6,250 nucleotides of DNA from Draconibacterium orientale (GTDB lineage: Bacteria > Bacteroidota > Bacteroidia > Bacteroidales > JAADGE01), in the NCBI GenBank assembly GCA_020718265.1, contig DYSM01000056.1:1-6250 (forward strand), read 5' to 3'. Each line of letters begins with the position of its first letter. Position 1 is the stretch's first letter. Position numbers and translations under genes: made by a program. The notes under the pieces are model-generated. The model ran no database searches. It saw only the letters and a program-made list of their open reading frames with translations, and was not told the origin of the DNA. This document shows positions 1 through 6,213 of the stretch, piece by piece.

Positions 1-54
1 TTTCGCAACCTTATTTTTTAATTCTTCTTCTCGGATAGTTAAATCGTATGACAT
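1..54 (-). CDS. Partial 5' end of an unrecognised gene running off the window
   Basis: An ATG at 52-54 opens a frame of 18 codons that reaches base 1 without a stop; it reads MSYDLTIREEELKNKVAK. The peptide is charged and has no signal peptide or membrane segment, so it looks like a cytoplasmic protein. It lies 62 bp past the ATPase stop on the same strand. It does not look like the start of a MacB/FtsX-type permease, which would be the expected partner of that ATPase. The frame is also open upstream of the ATG back to a TAG at 103-105, so a non-ATG start further up cannot be excluded. The ELKNKVAK stretch faintly recalls N-termini of some restriction-modification enzymes, but that is unverified memory and 18 residues cannot support a function. 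Confidence 0.4.
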   Translation of the reverse strand, partial: MSYDLTIREEELKNKVAK

Positions 55-93
55 TCCGGTTTTTATTAATGTTGTTTCATTTTCAGCAGCAAT

Positions 94-114
94 AACGGTT
101 TGCTATCAACCGTT
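94..114 (-). terminator. Small hairpin just after the ABC ATPase stop; possible weak terminator
   Basis: AACGGTT at 94-100 and AACCGTT at 108-114 are perfect 7-bp inverted arms around a 7-base loop. On the transcribed strand the stem begins two bases after the ATPase TAG (117-119). It is not followed by a T-run (the next bases read ATTGCTG), so it is not a canonical intrinsic terminator. It may protect the 3' end, stall polymerase weakly, or be chance. Confidence 0.3.
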
Positions 115-116
115 TC

Positions 117-821
117 CTATTCGTACCGCGTAATGTGTTCATTCTTAATATCATACTCCACAATTCCGTCGCGCAAGCGGATGATGCGGTGTGCGTGTTT
201 GGCGATGTCTTCTTCGTGTGTAACAACAATGACGGTGTTTCCGCGTTCGTGAATTTGTCCGAACAGTTTCATGATATCCACGGAGGTTTTGCTGTCCAAG
301 TTTCCGGTAGGCTCATCGGCGAGTATAATCGAAGGGTTGTTCACCAGAGCGCGCGCCACGGCTACACGCTGGCGTTGTCCGCCGGAAAGTTCGTTCGGGC
401 GGTGCGATACGCGGTCGCTCAAATCTACGTTCGCAAGTGCTTGAAGTGCACGTTGTTCGCGCGTTTTTTTGTCCACGCCGGCGTACACCATCGGCAACAT
501 TACATTTTCTTTGGCTGTGTAGCGCGGCAGCAAGTTAAACGTTTGAAACACAAAGCCTATTTCAGTATTTCGCACTTCGGCAAGTTCGTTATCGCTCATT
601 CGGCTGACATTTTTTCCGTTCAAAATGTATTCGCCGTGCGTGGGCGTATCGAGGCAACCGATAATGTTCATAAACGTGGACTTTCCCGAACCCGACGGTC
701 CCATGATGGCGACATACTCGCCGCGCTCAATTTGCAGAGACACAGAGCGTAACGCAATCACATCTTGTGTTCCCACTCGATAGTGTTTTGCCAAATCGGT
801 ACATTCTATAACTTTGCTCAT
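117..821 (-). CDS. ABC transporter ATP-binding protein, MacB/LolD class
   Basis: This 234-residue cytoplasmic ATPase hydrolyses ATP to drive a membrane partner. The nucleotide-binding domain is complete: Walker A GPSGSGKST at 41-49, Q-loop glutamine 93 in VFQTFNLLP, signature LSGGQ at 145-149, Walker B IILADEP at 165-171 with catalytic Glu170, the TGNLDS D-loop region at 172-177, and the H-loop His202. The length and the TGNLDS and FQTFNLLP wording fit the MacB/LolD/FtsE-like group. In that group the ATPase pairs with a separate or fused permease that moves lipoproteins, peptides or drugs, or acts as a mechanical transducer across the periplasm. No permease is in this window. The ATG at 819-821 is 6 bp after the stop of the upstream WD40 gene, so the two are probably co-transcribed and translationally coupled. 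No Shine-Dalgarno is visible. The gene looks more GC-rich than the kinase and rlmH. The substrate is unknown; the family call is firm. Confidence 0.95.
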   Translation of the reverse strand: MSKVIECTDLAKHYRVGTQDVIALRSVSLQIERGEYVAIMGPSGSGKSTFMNIIGCLDTPTHGEYILNGKNVSRMSDNELAEVRNTEIGFVFQTFNLLPRYTAKENVMLPMVYAGVDKKTREQRALQALANVDLSDRVSHRPNELSGGQRQRVAVARALVNNPSIILADEPTGNLDSKTSVDIMKLFGQIHERGNTVIVVTHEEDIAKHAHRIIRLRDGIVEYDIKNEHITRYE

Positions 822-827
822 GTGTGT

Positions 828-1820
828 TTATTTTATGTCCGCAATTTTAAAATCCATGCCGGTTTCCCAGATGCAAATTTCTTTGTAACTTGCTGTTATT
901 ATGTATTTTCCGTCTTTGCTGAAACGCGCGACAAGCACAGGCATATCTTCTTCAACGTCTTCGCCCGCAATTGCAACACTTTGAACCATTTCGCCGCTTG
1001 CGGTGTTCCAAATTTTGAAGGTTTGATCCCACGAACCGCTGAGAATATACTTATCATCGGGGCTAAATTGCACCGAAAGTACATGCCAGTTGTGTCCGCG
1101 CAGTTCTTTAAGTTGCGAGCGCGATGCCAAATCCCAAATTTTTATCGTATTGTCTTTAGAACCGGAAGCCACAAGTTTTCCGTAGTGGCTTATGTCCAAA
1201 CATTTTACATCGTGTTGGTGTCCTGCCATATCGCCTACGGAAAGTTCGTCGGCAATGTCGAAAATGCGAATGGTTTTGTCCATTCCGGCTGATACAATGT
1301 ATTTACCGTCCGGCGTAACTTTGAGGTCGTAAATTCGGTCGGTGTGTTTTTTCAAAATTCTGTATTGTAAGGTGTTATACATCTCCCATACACGAACGGT
1401 TTTATCAGTTCCGCCGGAAACAACGTATTTGTTGTCTGGTGTAAAATCAACAGCCCAAACAGATTCGGTATGTCCGGTAATGTTTTTTAGGAGTTTTCCG
1501 TCCAAAATTCGCCAGATAACGATGGATTTATCCAACGAACAGGATGCGAAATATTTTTCGTTTTTGCTGAATGCAATGTCGTACACGTCGTCGTTATGGC
1601 GGTTGAGTGTGTATTTTATTTTGCCGTTTTCGGTGTCGAACGCGTAGATTGTGCCGTCGTCCATGCCGGCAATAATGAGTTTTCCGTCGGGCGAAATATC
1701 TGCCGTTACAATGTTTTTATCTCCGGATAACGGTATTTTTTTGTGAAGTTTGATATTTTGAGCCTTCGATATAAATGATACTGAAAAGAGTAGGATTCCT
1801 ACTAAAACTAAGTGTTTCAT
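828..1820 (-). CDS. Exported seven-bladed WD40 beta-propeller protein
   Basis: This 330-residue protein has an N-terminal signal peptide (Met-Lys-His, a hydrophobic core at about 4-16, and a likely cleavage near Ala20-Gln21). It has no lipobox cysteine, so it is predicted to be periplasmic or secreted. Seven WD repeats fill the rest. Their closing positions are YAFD 59-62, VIWR 101-104, RVWE 143-146, RIFD 185-188, KIWD 227-230, KIWN 269-272 and CIWE 316-319. The blade-start histidines 75, 117, 159, 201 and 243 are exactly 42 residues apart. A seven-bladed propeller normally serves as a binding scaffold, not an enzyme; no catalytic motif is seen. No C-terminal type IX sorting domain is evident. 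The ATG at 1818-1820 was chosen because the frame extends upstream only to a TTG, which overlaps a promoter element, and because this ATG starts a clean signal peptide. The gene ends 6 bp before the ABC ATPase, suggesting a shared operon. The binding partner is unknown. Confidence 0.9.
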   Translation of the reverse strand: MKHLVLVGILLFSVSFISKAQNIKLHKKIPLSGDKNIVTADISPDGKLIIAGMDDGTIYAFDTENGKIKYTLNRHNDDVYDIAFSKNEKYFASCSLDKSIVIWRILDGKLLKNITGHTESVWAVDFTPDNKYVVSGGTDKTVRVWEMYNTLQYRILKKHTDRIYDLKVTPDGKYIVSAGMDKTIRIFDIADELSVGDMAGHQHDVKCLDISHYGKLVASGSKDNTIKIWDLASRSQLKELRGHNWHVLSVQFSPDDKYILSGSWDQTFKIWNTASGEMVQSVAIAGEDVEEDMPVLVARFSKDGKYIITASYKEICIWETGMDFKIADIK

Positions 1821-1838
1821 GGTGTATGGTTTGATTTG

Positions 1839-1846
1839 CAAAAGTA
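1839..1846 (-). promoter_or_regulatory. Bacteroidota-type -7 promoter element for the WD40-ATPase unit
   Basis: The minus strand reads TACTTTTG, a perfect match to the Bacteroidota sigma-ABfr -7 consensus TAnnTTTG. Transcription would start around 1830-1834, giving a leader of roughly 10-14 bases before the ATG at 1820. A clear -33 TTTG/TTG is not visible at the usual spacing; that region on the minus strand is A/T-rich around TTTTTAAAG. The element sits in the 176-bp gap after the kinase gene, which is otherwise A/T-rich and holds no gene I can support. The octamer has moderate chance odds in such sequence, so the location is the main support. Confidence 0.5.
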
Positions 1847-1947
1847 TAAAAAAAACCGTTTCTGTCTTTAAAAATATTGACTGACATACGTCTTAAACAC
1901 AAAAACCTTGTGAAAAGTGTAGAATATCTGACGGAATTATCTTATTA

Positions 1948-1971
1948 TTTGATAAACGAACTCCTATCAAA
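1948..1971 (-). repeat. Short A/T-rich inverted repeat downstream of the kinase stop
   Basis: TTTGATA at 1948-1954 and TATCAAA at 1965-1971 form perfect 7-bp arms around a 10-base spacer. It begins 25 bp beyond the kinase stop (1997-1999). On the transcribed strand it is followed by TAATAAG, not a T-run, and the stem has one G-C pair. It could be a weak 3'-end hairpin, a small operator for the following WD40 promoter about 100 bp away, or chance in A/T-rich DNA. Confidence 0.25.
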
Positions 1972-1996
1972 GATGAACTATTATCGTGCAAATTTG

Positions 1997-4900
1997 TTAA
2001 GATTTGAATAAAAGCGGAAATTCTACAAAAAATTTAGTGCCCTTCCCGAGTTCTGATTCAAACCAAATTTCGCCGTTCGAGCTGTTTATAATGTTCTTTA
2101 CAATAGCGAGTCCCATGCCCATTCCGGTGGTTTTTGTCGTAAAACTCGGTTTGAAAAGCTGACCTTTCCGGTCGTCGGGTATGCCGCTGCCGTTGTCTTC
2201 AATGGTAACCTTGGCGTAATTTGCATAAGTGGTCAGTTCCACATATATTTTGCCGCGCACACCTTCGGGTATCGACTGTATGCCGTTTTTGATGATATTG
2301 ATGAACACTCTGGAAATCTGCTCTTTATCGGCAAGAATATACACTTCGTTGTTTCCGTGTAAGTCTATTTTAATGTCTGCATCGCGCGTGTTTTCAAACA
2401 ATTGAACTACGGTTTGTAGCTTTGCCGACAGGTTTACTTCTTCGTCTTGGGCTTTGGGCATTTTGGCAAACGCCGAAAATTCCGAAGCGATAGATGACAG
2501 TGTATCAATTTGTTCGATAAGCGTATTGGACACGCCGTTTAGTCGAGTTTCAAAATTTTCTTTGTTATCGTTCCACGAACGTTGTAAAAGTTGCACGCTA
2601 AGTTTCATCGGTGTGAGCGGATTTTTAATCTCGTGCGCAATTTGTTTTGCCATTTCGCGCCACGCGTTTTCGCGTTCGGATTCGGCAAGTTTTTTTACAC
2701 TTTTTTCCAATTCTGCCACCATTCTGTTATATTCCGTAACGAGTGCGCCTACTTCATCGTCTTTTTTATAGCTGATTTCCTGATGTTTCTTGCCAAGTTC
2801 AACATTTTTAAATTTGCTCTGTAACATGCGCAGCGGACGTGTAATGTTTGTTGAGATAAAAAATGCTAAAACGATTGCCAATAAAAATAAAATTACATAG
2901 ATATTAATAGTGGTTATCAATAAGTTACTGATGTTTTTTTGCAGATTGTCATCGTCTGTAAAATATGGCAAATTCACATACGCAATCACCTTGTTGTCTT
3001 TATTTTCAAACGGAATATAAACCGAAGAATAGCTGAGTTCTCCGATTTGTTCTTTCCGAATTATGAGTGCTTTCTTATTGAAAACCAATTCGTTATATGC
3101 CGAACTGTTCATTTGTTTGCTGATGAGTCCGCGTTCAAAAATTTCGGGGCGCGACGTGGCGAGCAGAAAACCGTCGAGGTCGTAAACGTTAATATCAACG
3201 AAAAATATCTGAGAAAATTTTATCAAAAGTTCGTCCAAGTGGTCGTAACCTGTGGCTTTCCACTCGGGCGTAAGTTTTTCTTCGCCGGCAAGTTTATGTT
3301 TAAGTTCGGTTAAAACGGATTGCATTTTCTCAGTAAGTTGTTCATTCTGAATTTCTTGATGACGTTTTACAGCATAATAAATTGTACCTGCCGTAAACAA
3401 CAGGAACGTAACCAACAAAATAAACAGCATGGAAAACCGAATGCGATTGTTAAAATCCGGCTTGAATTTTTTTATCAAGAAACCGGGATTTGAAATCAAT
3501 ACTGAAAGCAGGAGTATAAGATTCAGAAAAACAAACAGATACGCGAATGCTGTAACATAATCGAACGGTTTTGTCATCCGGCGACTCAAAACTATCAAAT
3601 TGCCCTGCTCGCTTCGGTGCAAGTGGTGTACATAGCCTTCTTTAACAATAAATGCCGAATTGCTCTGGTCGGCAAAGGCTTTATCGCTCAAATCAAATGC
3701 GTAATCGCCTGATTTTGAGACCAATTTGCCTTTTCTGTATTTTGCATACGAATAGTTGGCAAACATATTTGTTGAAATATCGCTCTCGTCAATCAGCAAA
3801 TCCGGGTAGCCCAAGCGTATGTCTGCCAGAATTTCTTTGAGTTGAATATAGACTGTAATTTGGCGGTCATCAACCGAAATTGGTACGCTGAATTTGCCAA
3901 AATACGTGATTGTTCCGTCGCGATTTCCGATAAAATAGAAGTCGGAATTTTCTAATTTGTGCCCAAATTCTTTGATATTATTTAGAAAATAGCGTTCGCA
4001 ACTTTCGGCTTGGTTGCCTTCGGTGTAATAAATTGTGTTTCCGCACAAGGTTGTTGTAAGTTTGTATTTTTCCCAAAAGCCGTTAAAATATTTTCGTTTT
4101 AAATAATCATGCACTGTAAGTTTGTGATCTACAATGATATTTGTCAAAATCCGGATGAGCATTGGGTCTTCACGCATTCGGTCGCTTATCTCGTTCAAAA
4201 GCAATTCTGCAACTACATCGCGTTCGTCTTCAAGTTGTGATATAAGTACTTGGCTCTCATCGCGTTGGTTCTGCTCCACATCTTCGTAAACCGTTGCTAT
4301 TGTGAAGACAGAAGCTACCAATACTAAAATTGTGAGTGTATAAAAATGATATTCCGTGCGAACGTAGCGTGTGATAGTAATAAAGGTTAGTGCAATGAAT
4401 GTGAATGCTGTAAGGTATTCATAATCAGACTTATGGAATGTGAAGTAAAATGCAAAGGAAAGCAGGATGCTCACGCCTGCAAGTATAAAAAAAAGTTTTA
4501 TCGGAATGTGTAGTGCGAAAAGTTTGACGAACCGGTCAATGAGAATAAATGCAGTTGTAAGTAGCAGAATGATAATTAGATACGCTGATACTGAGAATAG
4601 ATTTAGTTTCGTAATAAGATGTATTCTGAACTCAATATTTGAATTTTGAACGAAATCATTAATGACATCGGTTGTAAAAGACATGAAAAGTGAAACCGAA
4701 ACTAATAAAATAATCGTAAAGCTGTATGCTGCGGGCTTCGAGCGTTTGTGCACGAATGTGAATATCTGTTCAAGTGAAACGATTCTGAAAATGTTGATTC
4801 CTAAAAATAATATCAGGATAGCATTCAAAATTAAATCGCCCAAATACGGCGAAATTGTATTGCCCGTATAGATTTCCGGCTCAAAAAACAAGAGGGAATA

Positions 4901-5755
4901 GATGAAAAACGGGAATTTGAATTTTACCATTACAGCACGAGCCACAAGGAGTAAGACGGTCAGACCGAGTAAAAGCCATTCTCCGTTTTTTTGTTCGGCA
5001 ATTTGTTTGTACATTTCGTTGATATACAGCAATAAAAAAGCAAAACTTAGAATGTATAACAAACTTAGCCAACCGCCAAATGAATTTGTAGGTGATACGT
5101 TACTGACCGGCACGAGCCAGAACGAGTCTTTACCGTTATTGTCTCTAATTATTGTGCCGTAAGGTGTAGGGTCAATGGAAATTTTAACGGTAGCAGGTAT
5201 GCGGAGCTCGTCTCGGAACGAATTGTCCAGAAATATATTTTCGTAAGAATAACTGTTCTTAATTCGCAGTAATCCAACAATATAGCCGTCTTGAATTGTT
5301 TCTTTTCGCACAATAAACCAACCGTTGCCGATGTTCAACAAATGCTTGTCTGCAAATTGTGATTCGGAAAAATTAAACGGCACAGGAACGCTGTTGTCCG
5401 ACCAAAATCGGAGCGAATCGTTCTTGTAAATCAGCACGGTAAAGCTTTTTTGAGTATATTCGGAGTAATCTGAATCAATTAACCATGTTGAAAGGCTGTC
5501 TGCTTCAAAAAATTTGCCGTTAAGGTAGTTTTGTTTTGTTTCGGTAACGAGAGTTGTGAGTTTTTCTTCAAGTTTATGTAATTCATTTTCAATATTTTTG
5601 CTGTCCACACTGAACGTTTCAGGTTGATTTATTTGTCGTTGAAGCGTAACGCCTGACGAAAACAACAAGAAGAAGGCAATCAAGAATTTTTGCTTGTTTA
5701 ACCATTGAATTAATGAGTTGTTTTTCAAATAATTACGCATTGTGATACGGTTCAT
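1997..5755 (-). CDS. Large multi-sensor NtrY-like membrane histidine kinase
   Basis: This 1252-residue inner-membrane sensor kinase should autophosphorylate on histidine and pass the phosphate to a response regulator. In order: TM1 at about 24-38; an extracytoplasmic region 39-228; eight membrane segments between about 230 and 488; a second extracytoplasmic region about 492-732; TM10 734-754; TM11 773-795; a third, Cache/PAS-like extracytoplasmic region about 797-943; TM12 944-968; HAMP about 970-1019; and the kinase core. The core is complete: H-box AHEIKNPLTPMK with His1041, N-box residues Asn1153 and Asn1157, G1 box EDNGSGIP with Asp1187, F-box FKPSFTT about 1201-1207, and G2 box GMGMG 1211-1215. 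There is no receiver domain, and no regulator gene is in view. It has only two cysteines, 571 and 586. The frame extends to a TTG at 5794; I chose the ATG at 5753-5755 because of its A/T-rich leader. The ATG at 5738-5740 (1247 residues) is nearly as good. The start overlaps the end of rlmH. The signal sensed is unknown. Confidence 0.93.
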   Translation of the reverse strand: MNRITMRNYLKNNSLIQWLNKQKFLIAFFLLFSSGVTLQRQINQPETFSVDSKNIENELHKLEEKLTTLVTETKQNYLNGKFFEADSLSTWLIDSDYSEYTQKSFTVLIYKNDSLRFWSDNSVPVPFNFSESQFADKHLLNIGNGWFIVRKETIQDGYIVGLLRIKNSYSYENIFLDNSFRDELRIPATVKISIDPTPYGTIIRDNNGKDSFWLVPVSNVSPTNSFGGWLSLLYILSFAFLLLYINEMYKQIAEQKNGEWLLLGLTVLLLVARAVMVKFKFPFFIYSLLFFEPEIYTGNTISPYLGDLILNAILILFLGINIFRIVSLEQIFTFVHKRSKPAAYSFTIILLVSVSLFMSFTTDVINDFVQNSNIEFRIHLITKLNLFSVSAYLIIILLLTTAFILIDRFVKLFALHIPIKLFFILAGVSILLSFAFYFTFHKSDYEYLTAFTFIALTFITITRYVRTEYHFYTLTILVLVASVFTIATVYEDVEQNQRDESQVLISQLEDERDVVAELLLNEISDRMREDPMLIRILTNIIVDHKLTVHDYLKRKYFNGFWEKYKLTTTLCGNTIYYTEGNQAESCERYFLNNIKEFGHKLENSDFYFIGNRDGTITYFGKFSVPISVDDRQITVYIQLKEILADIRLGYPDLLIDESDISTNMFANYSYAKYRKGKLVSKSGDYAFDLSDKAFADQSNSAFIVKEGYVHHLHRSEQGNLIVLSRRMTKPFDYVTAFAYLFVFLNLILLLSVLISNPGFLIKKFKPDFNNRIRFSMLFILLVTFLLFTAGTIYYAVKRHQEIQNEQLTEKMQSVLTELKHKLAGEEKLTPEWKATGYDHLDELLIKFSQIFFVDINVYDLDGFLLATSRPEIFERGLISKQMNSSAYNELVFNKKALIIRKEQIGELSYSSVYIPFENKDNKVIAYVNLPYFTDDDNLQKNISNLLITTINIYVILFLLAIVLAFFISTNITRPLRMLQSKFKNVELGKKHQEISYKKDDEVGALVTEYNRMVAELEKSVKKLAESERENAWREMAKQIAHEIKNPLTPMKLSVQLLQRSWNDNKENFETRLNGVSNTLIEQIDTLSSIASEFSAFAKMPKAQDEEVNLSAKLQTVVQLFENTRDADIKIDLHGNNEVYILADKEQISRVFINIIKNGIQSIPEGVRGKIYVELTTYANYAKVTIEDNGSGIPDDRKGQLFKPSFTTKTTGMGMGLAIVKNIINSSNGEIWFESELGKGTKFFVEFPLLFKS

Positions 5756-6206
5756 TGTGAATAATTGAAAATGCTCGGTATAATTGTTCGGCAAAAATCA
5801 GTCTGATAAGCTGATGTGAAAAAGTCATACGCGAAAGTGAAATTTTTCCGTTTGCCCTTGTCGAAATTTCTTCGGAAAAACCGAATGCGCCGCCAATTGT
5901 AAAAATTAGTCGTTTAGATGATTTAATTAACTGTTTTTCAATATATTGTGCAAATTCAACCGAATCTAAATTCTGTCCGTTTTCATCCAAAAGTATCAAA
6001 ATATCATCTTCCGAAATGTGTTTAAGAAAAGCCTCAGCTTCTTTTTTTTTCAAAACAGAAACCGCTTCTTTTTGTCCAACTTTGACATCGGCAACCTCAA
6101 TGAGTTCAAATTTGATGTAATGTTTTATGCGTGTAAAATACTCATCCATACCTGTTTGCAGGTATTTTTTTGAGGTTTTGCCGATATACATCAAAGCTAT
6201 TTTCAT
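5733..6206 (-). CDS. rlmH: RlmH, 23S rRNA (pseudouridine1915-N3)-methyltransferase
   Basis: This 157-residue cytoplasmic SPOUT-family enzyme uses S-adenosylmethionine to methylate N3 of pseudouridine 1915 in helix 69 of 23S rRNA, acting on assembled ribosomes. It has the usual family length of about 155-159 residues. Visible signatures are the N-terminal KIALMYIGK strand, LLDENGQ at 72-78, the knot glycine motif IGGAFG at 104-109, the conserved MTFSHQLIRLIFAEQLYRAF helix at 127-146, and the C-terminal EPYH at 152-155. The frame continues 10 codons upstream to a TTG, but those codons lie in a hairpin. The ATG at 6204-6206 gives the standard RlmH N-terminus. The stop at 5733-5735 falls inside the kinase coding region, overlapping it by 23 bp (8 bp with the alternative kinase start), so the two are likely co-transcribed. 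A run of nine A's on the coding strand (6042-6050) encodes three lysines and is intact. Confidence 0.96.
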   Translation of the reverse strand: MKIALMYIGKTSKKYLQTGMDEYFTRIKHYIKFELIEVADVKVGQKEAVSVLKKKEAEAFLKHISEDDILILLDENGQNLDSVEFAQYIEKQLIKSSKRLIFTIGGAFGFSEEISTRANGKISLSRMTFSHQLIRLIFAEQLYRAFSIIHNEPYHNA

Positions 6207-6213
6207 TTTTTGT

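Noticed and set aside
135..752. A 205-codon open frame on the plus strand opposite the ABC ATPase
   Set aside because: It is antisense to a gene with every ABC motif intact, its translation shows no recognisable family, and its openness follows from the codon choice of the real gene.
765..1292. A 175-codon plus-strand frame opposite the WD40 gene
   Set aside because: It is antisense to a clear seven-bladed propeller, has an erratic Cys/Phe/Tyr-rich composition, and spans the junction of two real genes.
828..1820. WD40 protein as a lipoprotein or type IX secretion cargo
   Set aside because: There is no cysteine at the signal peptide cleavage region, and the C-terminus ends right after the last blade without room for a sorting domain.
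1717..1902. A 61-codon minus-strand frame across the WD40 start and the intergenic gap
   Set aside because: It overlaps the WD40 signal peptide in another frame and the promoter region, and its peptide has no recognisable features.
5756..5794. Extended kinase N-terminus from a TTG at 5794
   Set aside because: The start would be TTG and would lie deep in rlmH; two ATG codons at 5755 and 5740 still leave a complete first membrane segment.
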